A DNA stretch of 64,000 nt from Pyruvatibacter sp. (GTDB taxonomy: Bacteria; Pseudomonadota; Alphaproteobacteria; CGMCC-115125): contig NZ_JAVJSC010000003.1 of NCBI RefSeq assembly GCF_040219635.1, positions 444,501 through 508,500 on the forward strand, written 5' to 3'. The notes under the pieces were generated by a model, which saw nothing but the letters and a program-made list of their open reading frames with translations, had not been told where the DNA came from and made no database searches. Shown piece after piece: positions 16,090-24,713 of this stretch; the stretch's first letter is position 1; each line of letters opens with the position of its first letter. A program made the position numbers and the translations under genes.

Positions 16090-16683
16090 TCAGACAGTTC
16101 CTTCGAGGCCTGTTTTCAGTTTGCGAAACGCAAGCCGTAATCTGGATTTGACGGTGCCCAGAGGCAAGTTTTGTTTTTCCGCGATCTCGCTGTGCGACCA
16201 GCCTTTGAAGAACGCAAGCTTTATGAGTTCTGCCTGTTCATCGGGAAGGGTCTCAAGCGCCGCGCGCACTTTCACTTCGCGCTCCCCGGCGGCAACGGCG
16301 TCATCCGGTTGCTCGGCTTCTGAGGGTAAAAGCAGCGGGTCTTCGGGGTCATAGTTGGGAAACTTCTCGCGCCGCAGCACATCAATACGCCGGTTGCGCG
16401 CAATGGTGTAAAGCCACGTGGAGACCGATGATTGCCGCCGGTCAAACTGCCCGGCCTTGCGCCACAGGGTAATCATCACCTCCTGCGCCAATTCCTCAGC
16501 CAGTGCCTCCCCCGCGCCCAGCTTCATCAAATAGCCTTTGAGGCGCGGCGCAAAATAATCAAACAGGGTGGCAAACGCCGCCTTGTCCTGCCGCGCGGCC
16601 ACAGCCTCCATGCAATCCGCCATGGCCTCGCGGTCATAGCTGGTTGAGCGCACTGTTGCCCGATCTGGTGTTGGCGGTGCCAC
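16090..16683 (-). CDS. rpoE: ECF sigma factor, RpoE/ChrR-associated (ECF11 type)
   Basis: This 197-residue sigma-70 family member has region 2 (FDYFAPRLKGYLMKLG through STWLYTIARNRRID) and region 4 (ALETLPDEQAELIKLAFFKGWSHSEIA, LPLGTVKSRLRLAFRKLK). The partner ChrR-type gene begins essentially at its stop codon, the standard arrangement for singlet-oxygen-responsive ECF units. It starts with GTG at 16683; an internal ATG (MADCM) is a possible later start. Self-regulation is expected, but I could not find a convincing ECF11 promoter upstream. Confidence 0.92.
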   Translation of the reverse strand: MAPPTPDRATVRSTSYDREAMADCMEAVAARQDKAAFATLFDYFAPRLKGYLMKLGAGEALAEELAQEVMITLWRKAGQFDRRQSSVSTWLYTIARNRRIDVLRREKFPNYDPEDPLLLPSEAEQPDDAVAAGEREVKVRAALETLPDEQAELIKLAFFKGWSHSEIAEKQNLPLGTVKSRLRLAFRKLKTGLEGTV

Positions 16684-16858
16684 GGCCTGCGTTTTCCATT
16701 TCCCTCAAGGGTGCCCGCGACACGAAAACGCCACGTTCCCTTTGCACATTTGCGCCATTCAACGCCACACACCCCGCCAACGCAACGCCACACACGCCGG
16801 TTTTAGTGTCGCATCAAACAGCGCCGGTTTTTGCACTCTGGCCTTCGTACAGGTGACA

Positions 16859-16870
16859 TTCAGCGCTGAA
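16859..16870. promoter_or_regulatory. 12-bp perfect palindrome upstream of ialB
   Basis: TTCAGCGCTGAA lies 20 bp before the ATG of the IalB gene. Its position suggests an operator or a 5'-leader hairpin. A short chance palindrome cannot be excluded. Confidence 0.3.
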
Positions 16871-16890
16871 CAGCGATATGAAGGGGGCAC

Positions 16891-17481
16891 ATGGCCCTTC
16901 ACACGACCTGCCAGCTTAAAAGGATCCTGCCGCGCATGACCCGCCCCGCATATTTGACCACCCTCAACAACCTGATCGCAGCGCTGTTTGCAGCACTCCT
17001 TATGCTGCCGGCGACAGCCGCATTTGCCGCAGACCCCGTGCCCCTTGGCACGTTCACAGACTGGCGGGCCTTTAAAGTGACCGCAGGCACCAACACAATC
17101 TGCTATGCCCTGAGCAGCCCTCAGGACACTGAACCCAAAAATGTGCGGCGTGGGCCGATTTACGTCATGGTCGCTAACTGGCCGGGCCGCAACGTCAAAA
17201 ACGAGTTCAGCGTGGTATCGGGCTACCCCTACCGCAAGGACTCAACTGCCACCGCCAATGTGGACGGCACCAACTTCACCATGTTTACCCAGAACGACGC
17301 CAACAATGATGGCGGCGCATGGGTGCAGGACCGCGCCGGTGAAGCACGCCTTATTGCCGCAATGAAGCGTGGCAACGCGCTGCGGATTACCGGCACGTCA
17401 GGCCGAGGCACCCTCACCAACGACCGCTACTCGCTGTCAGGCGTGACGGCGGCCATCAAAGCCATCGACGACGCCTGCTGA
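16891..17481 (+). CDS. Invasion-associated locus B (IalB) family periplasmic protein
   Basis: This 196-residue exported protein has a long signal peptide ending AATAAFA-ADP (cleavage near residue 47). The IalB core follows, with FTDWRAFKVTAGTNTICYALSSPQ and a C-terminal DAC Cys that probably forms a disulfide. An ATG at 16936 (MTRPAYL) would give a shorter, more normal signal peptide. The upstream ATG has a strong AAGGGGG, so the start is ambiguous. The family is widespread in free-living alphaproteobacteria and the name does not imply pathogenicity. rlmN follows 17 bp later, perhaps on the same transcript. Confidence 0.88.
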   Translation: MALHTTCQLKRILPRMTRPAYLTTLNNLIAALFAALLMLPATAAFAADPVPLGTFTDWRAFKVTAGTNTICYALSSPQDTEPKNVRRGPIYVMVANWPGRNVKNEFSVVSGYPYRKDSTATANVDGTNFTMFTQNDANNDGGAWVQDRAGEARLIAAMKRGNALRITGTSGRGTLTNDRYSLSGVTAAIKAIDDAC

Positions 17482-17498
17482 CCCCTGCAAACCACCCC

Positions 17499-18707
17499 AT
17501 GACGCAACCGCTCGACATCGCCCGCGCCAACCCCAACGCCCCTGCTATTGTAGGCGGCGTGGTGTCTGCGCCTGCGCGTGCATCGCTTATCGGCCTGTCA
17601 CGCCCGGCACTTGCCGCCGCCTTGCAGGGCGCAGGTGTTGGCGAGCGCGAAAGCCGGATGCGCGCGAGCCAGATTTTCAACTGGCTGTATGTGCGCGGCG
17701 CTACATCGTTTGACGAGATGACCAACATCTCAAAGGCGATGCGCGCCACGCTGGACACCCACTTCACACTCAGTCGCCTCGATATCGTCAGCGAACAGAT
17801 TTCCACCGACGGTACCCGCAAATGGTTGCTGCGCCTCGCCGACGGCAACGAGGTGGAGACGGTGTTCATTCCCGAACCCGGTCGCGGCACGCTGTGTGTC
17901 TCCTCCCAGGTCGGCTGCACGCTCACCTGCACGTTCTGCCACACCGGCACCCAGCGCCTGGTGCGCAACCTGACTGCCGGCGAGATTGTGGCCCAGGTGC
18001 TGATCGCCCGAGACAGTCTGGACGAGTGGCCGCAGGTCAACGCACCGGCAACCGATACCCGCCGCACCCTCACCAACGTGGTGATGATGGGCATGGGCGA
18101 GCCGCTGTATAATTTTGACGCTGTGCGTGATGCGCTTGATGTTGTGTCGGACGGCGACGGCCTGTCCATTTCCAAACGCCGCATCACGCTCTCAACTTCC
18201 GGCATTGTGCCGGAGATAGAACGCTGCGGCGCTGAAATGGGTGTCATGCTTGCCATCTCGCTGCATGGCGTGCGCGATGAGGTGCGCGATGAGCTGGTGC
18301 CCATCAACAAGAAATATCCGATTGCGGAGCTTCTGCGTGCCTGCCGCCACTACCCCGGCCTATCCAACGCCCGCCGCATCACATTCGAATATGTGATGCT
18401 CAAGGGCGTGAACGACAGCAATCAGGATGCCAAGGAACTGGTGCGGCTGCTCAAGGGCATTCCCGCCAAAATCAACCTGATCCCGTTCAACCCGTGGCCC
18501 GGCACCCGATATGAGTGCTCCGACTGGGACCGGATCGAGGCATTCGCTGATATCGTCAACAAGGCAGGCTACGCCAGCCCCGTGCGCACCCCGCGCGGCC
18601 GCGATATTCTCGCCGCCTGCGGCCAGCTCAAATCAGAGAGCGAAAAAGAACGCGCCTCCGTCCGCATGGCCCGGCTGAGGGCCGAAAATCAGGACGCACC
18701 CATCTAG
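17499..18707 (+). CDS. rlmN: Dual-specificity 23S rRNA A2503 / tRNA A37 C2-methyltransferase
   Basis: This 402-residue radical-SAM methyltransferase has the CxxxCxxC cluster as CTLTCTFC within VGCTLTCTFCHTGTQRLVRN. It also has MGMGEPLYNFD, ISLHGVRDEVRDELVPINKKYPI, and the C-terminal RGRDILAACGQL with the second catalytic Cys. All are diagnostic of RlmN. The length is normal for alphaproteobacterial members. It is 17 bp downstream of the IalB gene. Confidence 0.97.
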   Translation: MTQPLDIARANPNAPAIVGGVVSAPARASLIGLSRPALAAALQGAGVGERESRMRASQIFNWLYVRGATSFDEMTNISKAMRATLDTHFTLSRLDIVSEQISTDGTRKWLLRLADGNEVETVFIPEPGRGTLCVSSQVGCTLTCTFCHTGTQRLVRNLTAGEIVAQVLIARDSLDEWPQVNAPATDTRRTLTNVVMMGMGEPLYNFDAVRDALDVVSDGDGLSISKRRITLSTSGIVPEIERCGAEMGVMLAISLHGVRDEVRDELVPINKKYPIAELLRACRHYPGLSNARRITFEYVMLKGVNDSNQDAKELVRLLKGIPAKINLIPFNPWPGTRYECSDWDRIEAFADIVNKAGYASPVRTPRGRDILAACGQLKSESEKERASVRMARLRAENQDAPI

Positions 18708-18817
18708 GTCAGGACATTCCTTGGTCGAGACGGGCCCTGGTCGAGACAGTCCTTGGCCATTGGCCCCTGCGCGCCTAAAGTCCCCACACAGCCTACGGCT
18801 AATTGGGGAGAACAACC

Positions 18818-20545
18818 GTGGCAGACCCTATCAAGCACATCACGATTGTGGGCGGCGGAACGGCAGGCTGGCTGACGGCCAATCTGCTGTCGGCATTTTT
18901 CGGCATCCAGAAAAACGGCGCGCCGGACCAGATGCGGATTTCGCTCATCGAAAGCCCCAACATTCCAACCGTGGGTGTAGGCGAGGCCACCGTGCCGTCG
19001 ATGTCGCGGGCGTTGCAGCAGACCGGCATTTCCGAGACCGACTTTTTCAAGACCTGCAATGCGTCGTTCAAGCTGGGCGTTGATTTCGCCAACTGGAATG
19101 TGGATGCCGACGGCAAACCCTTCAGCTACATCAATCCGTTCAACACCGGCAGCCTCGTCGGCGGTCTGGACCCCGGCTATTACTACAGCCGCTTTGGCGC
19201 GGGCGGGGCCAGCTTTGTTCAAACCATTTCTCCCGCTGAAGACCTGGGCCGCGCCCGCAAGGGCCCGCGCGCGCTTGGCTCCAAGCCGTTCGCCCAACCG
19301 GTGAGTTACGCCTACCACCTGGACGCCAGCCTGTTTGCCAGGATGCTGCAGGGTATTTGCGTCGGGCGCGGTGTCGAGCATATCCGTGACGACATGGTAA
19401 GTGTTGAGCGCGCCGACGACGGCAACATCGCAGCCGTCAATCTGAAGGAAAAAGGCCGCGTGCCCGTTGAGCTGGTCATCGACTGCACAGGCTTTCGCGG
19501 CCTCATCATCAACGGCGAACTCGACGAGCCTTTTATCTCCTACGCCAACCACCTGGCCAACGACCGCGCCATGGCGGTGCAGATCCCCCACCCGGACCTG
19601 GACGACAATGGTGCACCCAAGAGCATTGAGCCGGTCACCCGCTCAACAGCGCTGGGCGCAGGCTGGAGCTGGCGTGTGCCGCTGTATAACCGCATCGGCA
19701 CGGGCTACGTCTATTCATCTGCCCACCGCACCGACGACGAAGCGCGCGACGAGTTTCTGGCGCTGCTGGGCGATGGGGCCAAGGGGGCAGAACCCCGCGT
19801 GATCCCCATGCGGGTGGGCCGCACGCGCAATTCATGGGTAAAAAACTGCATCGCTGTTGGCCTGTCAGGCGGCTTCATTGAACCGCTGGAATCAACCGCC
19901 ATCTACATGATTGAAATGGCGGTGCGCTGGCTCATCGCCTACTTCCCCGACAAGACGTACCCGGACAGTTTGCGCAACCGCTACAATGAGGTGGCCGGCG
20001 GGCTGTATGATGAAGTGCGTGATTTCATCTGCCTGCATTACGCACTGGGCAACCGCACCGACAGCCAATACTGGATTGACGCCCGCGAGGAACTGCAAGT
20101 GCCTGACAGTCTGGCTGAAAATCTGGAGCTGTGGAAACACACCATCCCCTGCGTCACCGACCTGAAGTCAGCGCATCTTTTTTCCCACGAGGTCTATACC
20201 GCCGTGCTGCTGGGCAAGCGCGTGTATTCCATGCGCGACGACTGGAACGCAGGCACGAGCCTCACCCTCAGCCGCAACGGCTGGCGCCAGCACGTCAAGA
20301 CGCAGCGCCAGAAGGTCAGCCAGTTTGTGGGGTCCATGCCGGACCACGTGGCCCTGCTGCGTGAGTTGCGCGGTGAAGACACGCCACAACGACTGGCCCC
20401 CGCAAAACCGGCATCGCGCATGGCGCAGGGCACCGTTCCTCTGCCTGGCCTCGGCGGCCCGATGGCTCCCGTCATCAGGCAACCGATAAAGCCCGCAGCA
20501 GCAGCCCCCGCAACTCTGAACACGGACGACGGCAACCTGCTTTAG
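18818..20545 (+). CDS. Flavin-dependent (tryptophan-type) halogenase homologue
   Basis: This 575-residue protein is of the tryptophan halogenase family. It shows the FAD motif GGGTAGW (12-18), the VGVGEATVP segment, a Lys in SFKLGVDFANW (Lys85) where the catalytic Lys of PrnA/RebH lies, and WSWRVP (about 284-289), which matches the WxWxIP signature except for Val. The start is GTG 18818 with GGGGAG seven bases ahead. The last 50 residues are a Pro/Ala-rich tail outside the family. It needs reduced FAD, yet no flavin reductase, peptide synthetase or TonB receptor is adjacent, so substrate and even halogenase activity are uncertain. Confidence 0.87.
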   Translation: MADPIKHITIVGGGTAGWLTANLLSAFFGIQKNGAPDQMRISLIESPNIPTVGVGEATVPSMSRALQQTGISETDFFKTCNASFKLGVDFANWNVDADGKPFSYINPFNTGSLVGGLDPGYYYSRFGAGGASFVQTISPAEDLGRARKGPRALGSKPFAQPVSYAYHLDASLFARMLQGICVGRGVEHIRDDMVSVERADDGNIAAVNLKEKGRVPVELVIDCTGFRGLIINGELDEPFISYANHLANDRAMAVQIPHPDLDDNGAPKSIEPVTRSTALGAGWSWRVPLYNRIGTGYVYSSAHRTDDEARDEFLALLGDGAKGAEPRVIPMRVGRTRNSWVKNCIAVGLSGGFIEPLESTAIYMIEMAVRWLIAYFPDKTYPDSLRNRYNEVAGGLYDEVRDFICLHYALGNRTDSQYWIDAREELQVPDSLAENLELWKHTIPCVTDLKSAHLFSHEVYTAVLLGKRVYSMRDDWNAGTSLTLSRNGWRQHVKTQRQKVSQFVGSMPDHVALLRELRGEDTPQRLAPAKPASRMAQGTVPLPGLGGPMAPVIRQPIKPAAAAPATLNTDDGNLL

Positions 20546-20569
20546 GGCCACCCTTTAGCCAGCCACTTG

Positions 20570-20627
20570 CGCGAATTGTCGTCAGGCCTATGATCCCGCG
20601 CTTTCTTGTTGCGGCGCACAATTCGCG
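20570..20627. repeat. Spaced inverted repeat upstream of the DUF3422 gene
   Basis: CGCGAATTGT (20570-20579) and ACAATTCGCG (20618-20627) are exact reverse complements separated by 38 bp. They could be paired operator half-sites or a leader stem for the DUF3422 gene that starts 45 bp later. Confidence 0.5.
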
Positions 20628-20672
20628 TGCCGATGAGTAGCGGAGTATTCTGCCTTGCCGGGCCTCAAACCC

Positions 20673-21989
20673 ATGAACGCCCACCCTTTGCGTGAGGCGC
20701 TGAACAACGAAGTCCATTCGCGCCCGTCGGCAGATGCTCACGCGCCCATGATGGTGACGCAGATTGCCGTCATCACCGGCGAGACCGACGCTGCCACCGA
20801 ACGCGACCTGCTGCGCGAACTTGCAGCACAGATGGATGCAGACATCCCGCAAACCTTCGGCAACCACCTGACCATTGATCTGGGCACCAACGGCAACTGC
20901 GTGCATCTGGTATGGGAGCGCCACACTGAGTTTTCCACCTACGCGTTTTCACAGGCCTGCCCGGATGCCCTCACGCACGCCTCGCTGGGCACAGCGTTTG
21001 AAACACCGCCGCTGGCCGCCGTGCCCGAAAGCTGGCGGTCAAAAATCCCCGGCGAGGTTCTGGTCGGCATAAACCTGCTGGCGCTGACCGCCACTGCAAA
21101 CGATATTGAAGCGCGGCTGCCGGAAGTTTTTGGCACCAACAAATGCGTTGGCGCGGGCATGTCCGGCGGACGCGCCGGGGCATGGACCGACTTTCATCTG
21201 CATACGGATGGGTTGAGTCGCATGGTTGTGGCCAATACAACCCTGCGCCCCGGACGCCTTGGCCGCCTGATCCAGCGCCTTCTGGATGTTGAGACCTACC
21301 GCATGATGGCGCTGATGTCTTTTCCGCTGGCGCGCGACATCACCCCTGAACTCGGCACGATCGAAACCGAACTGTCCGTGCTGGCTGCACAGACCGCCAG
21401 CATTCAAAGCCTCGAAGACGAGCAACGCCTGCTCAATCGTCTGTCAGCGTTGGCCGCCCGCGCCGAAGACCTTGCCGCGCGCACCCACTATCGGTTTTCA
21501 GCAGCCCGCGCGTACCACCAACTCGTCGAGCGCCGCATCAGCGAGCTGGACGAAGTGAAGCGCGAAGGCCTTCAACAAATCGGCACTTTCATGGACCGTC
21601 GCCTCGGCCCCGCCATGCGCACCTGCACCGCAGTGGCCGACCGGCTGGAAGCACTGTCGGCGCGCATCGCCCGCGCCTCTGCCCTGCTCAACACCCGCGT
21701 TGAACTGGCGCTGCAGGAGCAAAACCAGAAACTGCTGATGTCCATGGAGCGCCGCGCCCGCCTGCAGGTGCGCCTGCAGGAAACCGTGGAGGGGCTGTCA
21801 GCGGTCGCCATCACCTATTACCTGGTGGGCCTCATCGCTTACGTGCTCAAGGCGCTAGAAAAAGCCGGCCAGCCGGTGAACCCGACGCTTGCCACCGGCG
21901 TGCTCGCCCCGTTTGTGCTGGCGGGCGCATATCTGGCCGTGCGCCAGATCCGCAAACGGGTGACACGAGGCAGGCATACTGACGGTTGA
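20673..21989 (+). CDS. DUF3422-family membrane-anchored protein
   Basis: This 438-residue protein begins MNAHPLREALNNEVHSRP, the conserved opening of the DUF3422 family. A central coiled-coil-like stretch (about 230-380, rich in Glu/Arg/Ala/Leu) precedes two C-terminal membrane segments (about 390-425) joined by a short loop. The TTG at 20655 would add six residues. The architecture suggests a cytoplasmic domain tethered to the inner membrane. Function is unknown. The family is largely restricted to alpha- and betaproteobacteria. Confidence 0.86.
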   Translation: MNAHPLREALNNEVHSRPSADAHAPMMVTQIAVITGETDAATERDLLRELAAQMDADIPQTFGNHLTIDLGTNGNCVHLVWERHTEFSTYAFSQACPDALTHASLGTAFETPPLAAVPESWRSKIPGEVLVGINLLALTATANDIEARLPEVFGTNKCVGAGMSGGRAGAWTDFHLHTDGLSRMVVANTTLRPGRLGRLIQRLLDVETYRMMALMSFPLARDITPELGTIETELSVLAAQTASIQSLEDEQRLLNRLSALAARAEDLAARTHYRFSAARAYHQLVERRISELDEVKREGLQQIGTFMDRRLGPAMRTCTAVADRLEALSARIARASALLNTRVELALQEQNQKLLMSMERRARLQVRLQETVEGLSAVAITYYLVGLIAYVLKALEKAGQPVNPTLATGVLAPFVLAGAYLAVRQIRKRVTRGRHTDG

Positions 21990-21995
21990 GTATCA

Positions 21996-22415
21996 CTACC
22001 CAGGCAGAGCATCCGGCGCATACTGCGCCGCAAACGCGCCACTGGGTGCAATCAGCTTGATGACATCCACCAGATTGCCGTCGGGGTCACTCATGATGAA
22101 ATGCCGCTGGCCAAAATCCTCGTCCCGCATCGCCTGCAAAATCGGCGTGCCTGCTTGCTGCATCCTTTCATAGATCCCATCCACATCATCTGTTTCAAAG
22201 TTGAGCAGACGCGGCGCAGCAACGCCCCGGTGACCTTCGGGCATTGTCTCATGACCTTCCACGATGATCGCCACATTCCCACCTGCTCCAGCCGTGAGGT
22301 GGACATACCAATCAGCCTCGAACGCCGTCTCCAGGGCAAACGTGTCGCGATAAAAGGCCGCGAGACCCGCCACGTCCTTCGTGGCGATGACGGGATACAG
22401 GCTTGAAATGGTCAT
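21996..22415 (-). CDS. VOC-family glyoxalase/bleomycin-resistance-like protein
   Basis: This 139-residue VOC protein has two beta-alpha-beta-beta-beta modules: LYPVIATKDVAGLAAFYRDTF at the start and QRHFIMSDPDGNLVDVIKLI near the end. Perfect AGGAGG precedes the ATG at 22415, so the longer frame to 22553, which would cross the operators, is rejected. It is divergent from a TetR gene with two 21-bp palindromes between, so it is very likely the direct target of that repressor. The likely role is handling a toxic or electrophilic small molecule. Substrate unknown. Confidence 0.88.
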   Translation of the reverse strand: MTISSLYPVIATKDVAGLAAFYRDTFALETAFEADWYVHLTAGAGGNVAIIVEGHETMPEGHRGVAAPRLLNFETDDVDGIYERMQQAGTPILQAMRDEDFGQRHFIMSDPDGNLVDVIKLIAPSGAFAAQYAPDALPG

Positions 22416-22444
22416 GATGCAACCTCCTGAACAAACTGTTTCGC

Positions 22445-22465
22445 AAACAGACAATCTGTCTGTTT
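22445..22465. promoter_or_regulatory. TetR operator 1
   Basis: Perfect 9-3-9 palindrome with half-site AAACAGACA around ATC. Its centre is 30 bp from the centre of operator 2, about three helical turns, so both can be bound on one DNA face. It lies between the divergent VOC and TetR genes. Confidence 0.82.
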
Positions 22466-22474
22466 TTCCGATAT

Positions 22475-22495
22475 ACAAACAGTCAGACTGTTTGT
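22475..22495. promoter_or_regulatory. TetR operator 2
   Basis: Perfect 10-1-10 palindrome with half-site ACAAACAGTC around a single A. It ends 11 bp before the TetR start codon, so binding would also block the regulator's own expression. It shares the AAACAG core with operator 1. Confidence 0.85.
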
Positions 22496-22506
22496 AAAGT
22501 TGTTTC

Positions 22507-23091
22507 ATGGCCACCAACGAACAACGCACGGCAAAAACACGTGCCGCTCTCATAAAAGCTGCCCGCGCGGAGTTTGCCGCCCACGGCTATGCGGACGCGG
22601 CGACAACCGACATTGTGGCGCGCGCCGGTGCCACCCGCGGTGCGCTGTACCACCATTTTGCCGACAAGCTGGCGTTGTTCGACGCGGTCGTTGAAGCCGA
22701 GGATGCGCGCCTGGCAGCGATGATCGACAGCGACACACAAAACAGCGACGACGCCTATCAGGGCCTTGTCCACGGCATCGGCGTCTATCTGGACGCCGCC
22801 ACAGCACCTGCCACCCGCCGCATCCTCATGCTCGATGGCCCTTCAGCGCTGGGGTGGAAACGCTGGCGTGAAATCCAGTCGCACCATTCCCTGCGCACCC
22901 TGCATGAGGGCCTTGAAGCCGCCAACGCTCAAGGTGCACTGAAAATCGCAAGCGTACCCGCAGCCGCATCGTTGTTCGCCGCCGCACTCGACGAAGCCGT
23001 GCATTACATCGCCGAGGCAGAAGACCAAAAGATAGCCCGCAAGCAGGCACACGCCGCAGCACTCGCCATGCTCAACGGACTGCGACCCTGA
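22507..23091 (+). CDS. TetR-family repressor of the divergent VOC gene
   Basis: This 194-residue TetR-family regulator has its helix-turn-helix at TTDIVARAGATRGALYHHFADKLALFDAVV, the classic signature. The C-terminal ligand domain has a KRWREIQ segment typical of a common proteobacterial subgroup. Two perfect 21-bp dyads immediately upstream, shared with the divergent VOC gene, support local autoregulation. The inducing ligand is unknown. Confidence 0.92.
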   Translation: MATNEQRTAKTRAALIKAARAEFAAHGYADAATTDIVARAGATRGALYHHFADKLALFDAVVEAEDARLAAMIDSDTQNSDDAYQGLVHGIGVYLDAATAPATRRILMLDGPSALGWKRWREIQSHHSLRTLHEGLEAANAQGALKIASVPAAASLFAAALDEAVHYIAEAEDQKIARKQAHAAALAMLNGLRP

Positions 23092-23104
23092 ACGGGCGGC
23101 ACCA

Positions 23105-24031
23105 TCAAGCAGCCTTCGTCTCGCCGCCGATCACCGGCGCACGCTCCTTCAGGGCAGCCGACATATGATCCATGAAGGCGCGCACACGGGCCGTTTTGCG
23201 CAGGTCCATATGGGTCAGCAGCCAGATGTCGTAGGCATACTCCGTATGCGACGCAACAATCCGTACAAGGTCATGGTCTGCGTCAGCCGCACAGCAGGCC
23301 AGCCTGGCAATGCCGCCGCCTGAGCGGGCAAGCGCCATCAGCTGGACAGGGTCATTGGTGGTGAGAGTGTGGCGCAGGCCCGGCAGCTTTTGCGTGAACC
23401 ATGCTTCGTCCCACAGATTGTCGGGGCGGCCCACATAGCCAAGCACCGGTGGCGATGAGGCGAGATATGCAGCCTCAGACCCCGCCGCCTCAACAGCTGA
23501 GCGCGCCGCATATAGCCCGAACGCTGCACGGCAGAAGCGTTGGCCCACCAACGTCTCCGGCGGCTGCTCGGTGGCACGGATCACGACATCCGCCTCCCGC
23601 CGGTCCAGATCAGCCGACGCATATGTGCTGGACACCTCAATGGCCAGATCAGGATACGCCGCCGCAAACGCTGTAATGGCGGGCGCAAGAACATAGGTCC
23701 CCAGCAGCGGTGTGACCGACACCCGCAAAGTGCCTGACAGTGACAGGTCGCGCCCGGCCACTTTCAGCACGACAGCCGCAGCGACTTCGTCCATCTGCCC
23801 TGCACTTGCCGCCAGCTCCTCCCCCGCCGCCGTCAACTCCACTGCCCCTGAGGCTGGCCGATCAAACAGCCTCACATTGAGTTGCTTTTCAAGCTGACCC
23901 AGCCGACGCGACAACGTGGCATGGCCAAGCCCCAAAGAGATGGCCGCCTTGCGCAGACTGCCGGAACGCGCCACCGCAAGTACCAGCCGAAGATCATCCC
24001 AATCCGGGCTGATGGTTCTTTTTTGAACCAT
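23105..24031 (-). CDS. LysR-family transcriptional regulator
   Basis: This 308-residue regulator has an N-terminal winged helix (LRLVLAVARSGSLRKAAISLGLGHATLSRRLGQLE) and a substrate-binding domain from about residue 95. It is divergent from the MAPEG-family gene, its most likely target. The ATG lies inside a perfect palindrome, so the protein probably represses its own translation start region. It stops 13 bp after the TetR stop, convergently. Effector unknown. Confidence 0.92.
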   Translation of the reverse strand: MVQKRTISPDWDDLRLVLAVARSGSLRKAAISLGLGHATLSRRLGQLEKQLNVRLFDRPASGAVELTAAGEELAASAGQMDEVAAAVVLKVAGRDLSLSGTLRVSVTPLLGTYVLAPAITAFAAAYPDLAIEVSSTYASADLDRREADVVIRATEQPPETLVGQRFCRAAFGLYAARSAVEAAGSEAAYLASSPPVLGYVGRPDNLWDEAWFTQKLPGLRHTLTTNDPVQLMALARSGGGIARLACCAADADHDLVRIVASHTEYAYDIWLLTHMDLRKTARVRAFMDHMSAALKERAPVIGGETKAA

Positions 24032-24039
24032 AATGGTTC
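24012..24039. promoter_or_regulatory. Triple half-site operator over the LysR start codon
   Basis: The heptamer ATGGTTC occurs at 24012-24018, as its reverse complement GAACCAT at 24025-24031, and again at 24033-24039. This gives two overlapping dyads, with spacers of 6 and 1 bp. The second dyad is a perfect 15-bp palindrome and includes the LysR initiation codon (24029-24031). It is a likely autoregulatory site. Confidence 0.65.
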
Positions 24040-24167
24040 TCTTTTCTTGCCTTATGGACTGATTATGAAACGCTTACATCGGTGGTCCAGGCCGGTCCAT
24101 CAACCGCGCTTTGGCTGAAAAACGAACAAAAACCCCACGCGGACACCAAAATCGAGGACAACACATC

Positions 24168-24629
24168 ATGGACGCCACTTTTGCTTTTCCGGTTATTGCA
24201 GCAGCTCTTGCGGGCTTTTTGCTGCTCATGCAGCAAATTTTCATGTTGGCGGCAGGCACGCGGCGCGGCGGCACGGGCCAGGGCGTGGGCGTAGCCGGCG
24301 ACGTGCAGCTTGAGCGGCTCGTCCGCCGCCATGGCAACCTTGCCGAAAACGCTGCGATCTTCATCGCCACCCTGGCGCTGCTGGAACTGCTGATCGGCTC
24401 CGGCACCACAGTGTTGATATTTGCTGCCGTTTTTCTTGTGGCCCGCCTGTCCCATGCCGTGGGCTTCAGCACCCTGCGCGGCTCTCACGGCAAAATAGAT
24501 GGCCAGAAAGTGCCTGGCTCGGCGCTGTTCGTGGCGCTGCGGGCCGGTGGCGCAACGCTCACCGCCCTAAGCGGCATCGCTCTTGGCGGCTATCTGCTGT
24601 TCCTCACCATTGGCAGCCTGCCGCTTTAG
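24168..24629 (+). CDS. MAPEG-family membrane protein
   Basis: This 153-residue protein has four hydrophobic segments (about 5-25, 66-85, 88-106 and 128-148). The family signature region is RLVRRHGNLAENAAIFIATLALLEL, with the RxxNxxE-like pattern of MAPEG proteins (microsomal GST / eicosanoid enzymes). GAGGA lies nine bases before the ATG, so the longer frame from 24111 is rejected. The family conjugates glutathione to lipophilic electrophiles or modifies eicosanoid-like lipids, and bacterial substrates are mostly unknown. Likely controlled by the divergent LysR regulator. Confidence 0.88.
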   Translation: MDATFAFPVIAAALAGFLLLMQQIFMLAAGTRRGGTGQGVGVAGDVQLERLVRRHGNLAENAAIFIATLALLELLIGSGTTVLIFAAVFLVARLSHAVGFSTLRGSHGKIDGQKVPGSALFVALRAGGATLTALSGIALGGYLLFLTIGSLPL

Positions 24630-24678
24630 ACCGCGAGCCACAACGAGGCCTTTGACAAACGCGCCAAGACGCGCAAAA

Positions 24679-24713
24679 CCCCGCGCTGGACACTTTTTCT
24701 GTCACGCGCGGGG
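24679..24713 (+). promoter_or_regulatory. Stem-loop in the argG leader covering the G-rich ribosome site
   Basis: The outer stem is CCCCGCGC with GCGCGGGG and the inner stem GACA with TGTC, around a U-rich loop. The 3' arm contains the GGGG that is the only Shine-Dalgarno-like sequence before the argG ATG at 24725. It could hide the ribosome site. Alternatively it is a poor terminator of the MAPEG gene, but no U-run follows it. Confidence 0.5.

Noticed and set aside
18707..18770. Short direct repeats (GGTCGAGAC twice) after rlmN
   Set aside because: Only two 9-bp copies with no dyad or spacing pattern; probably chance.
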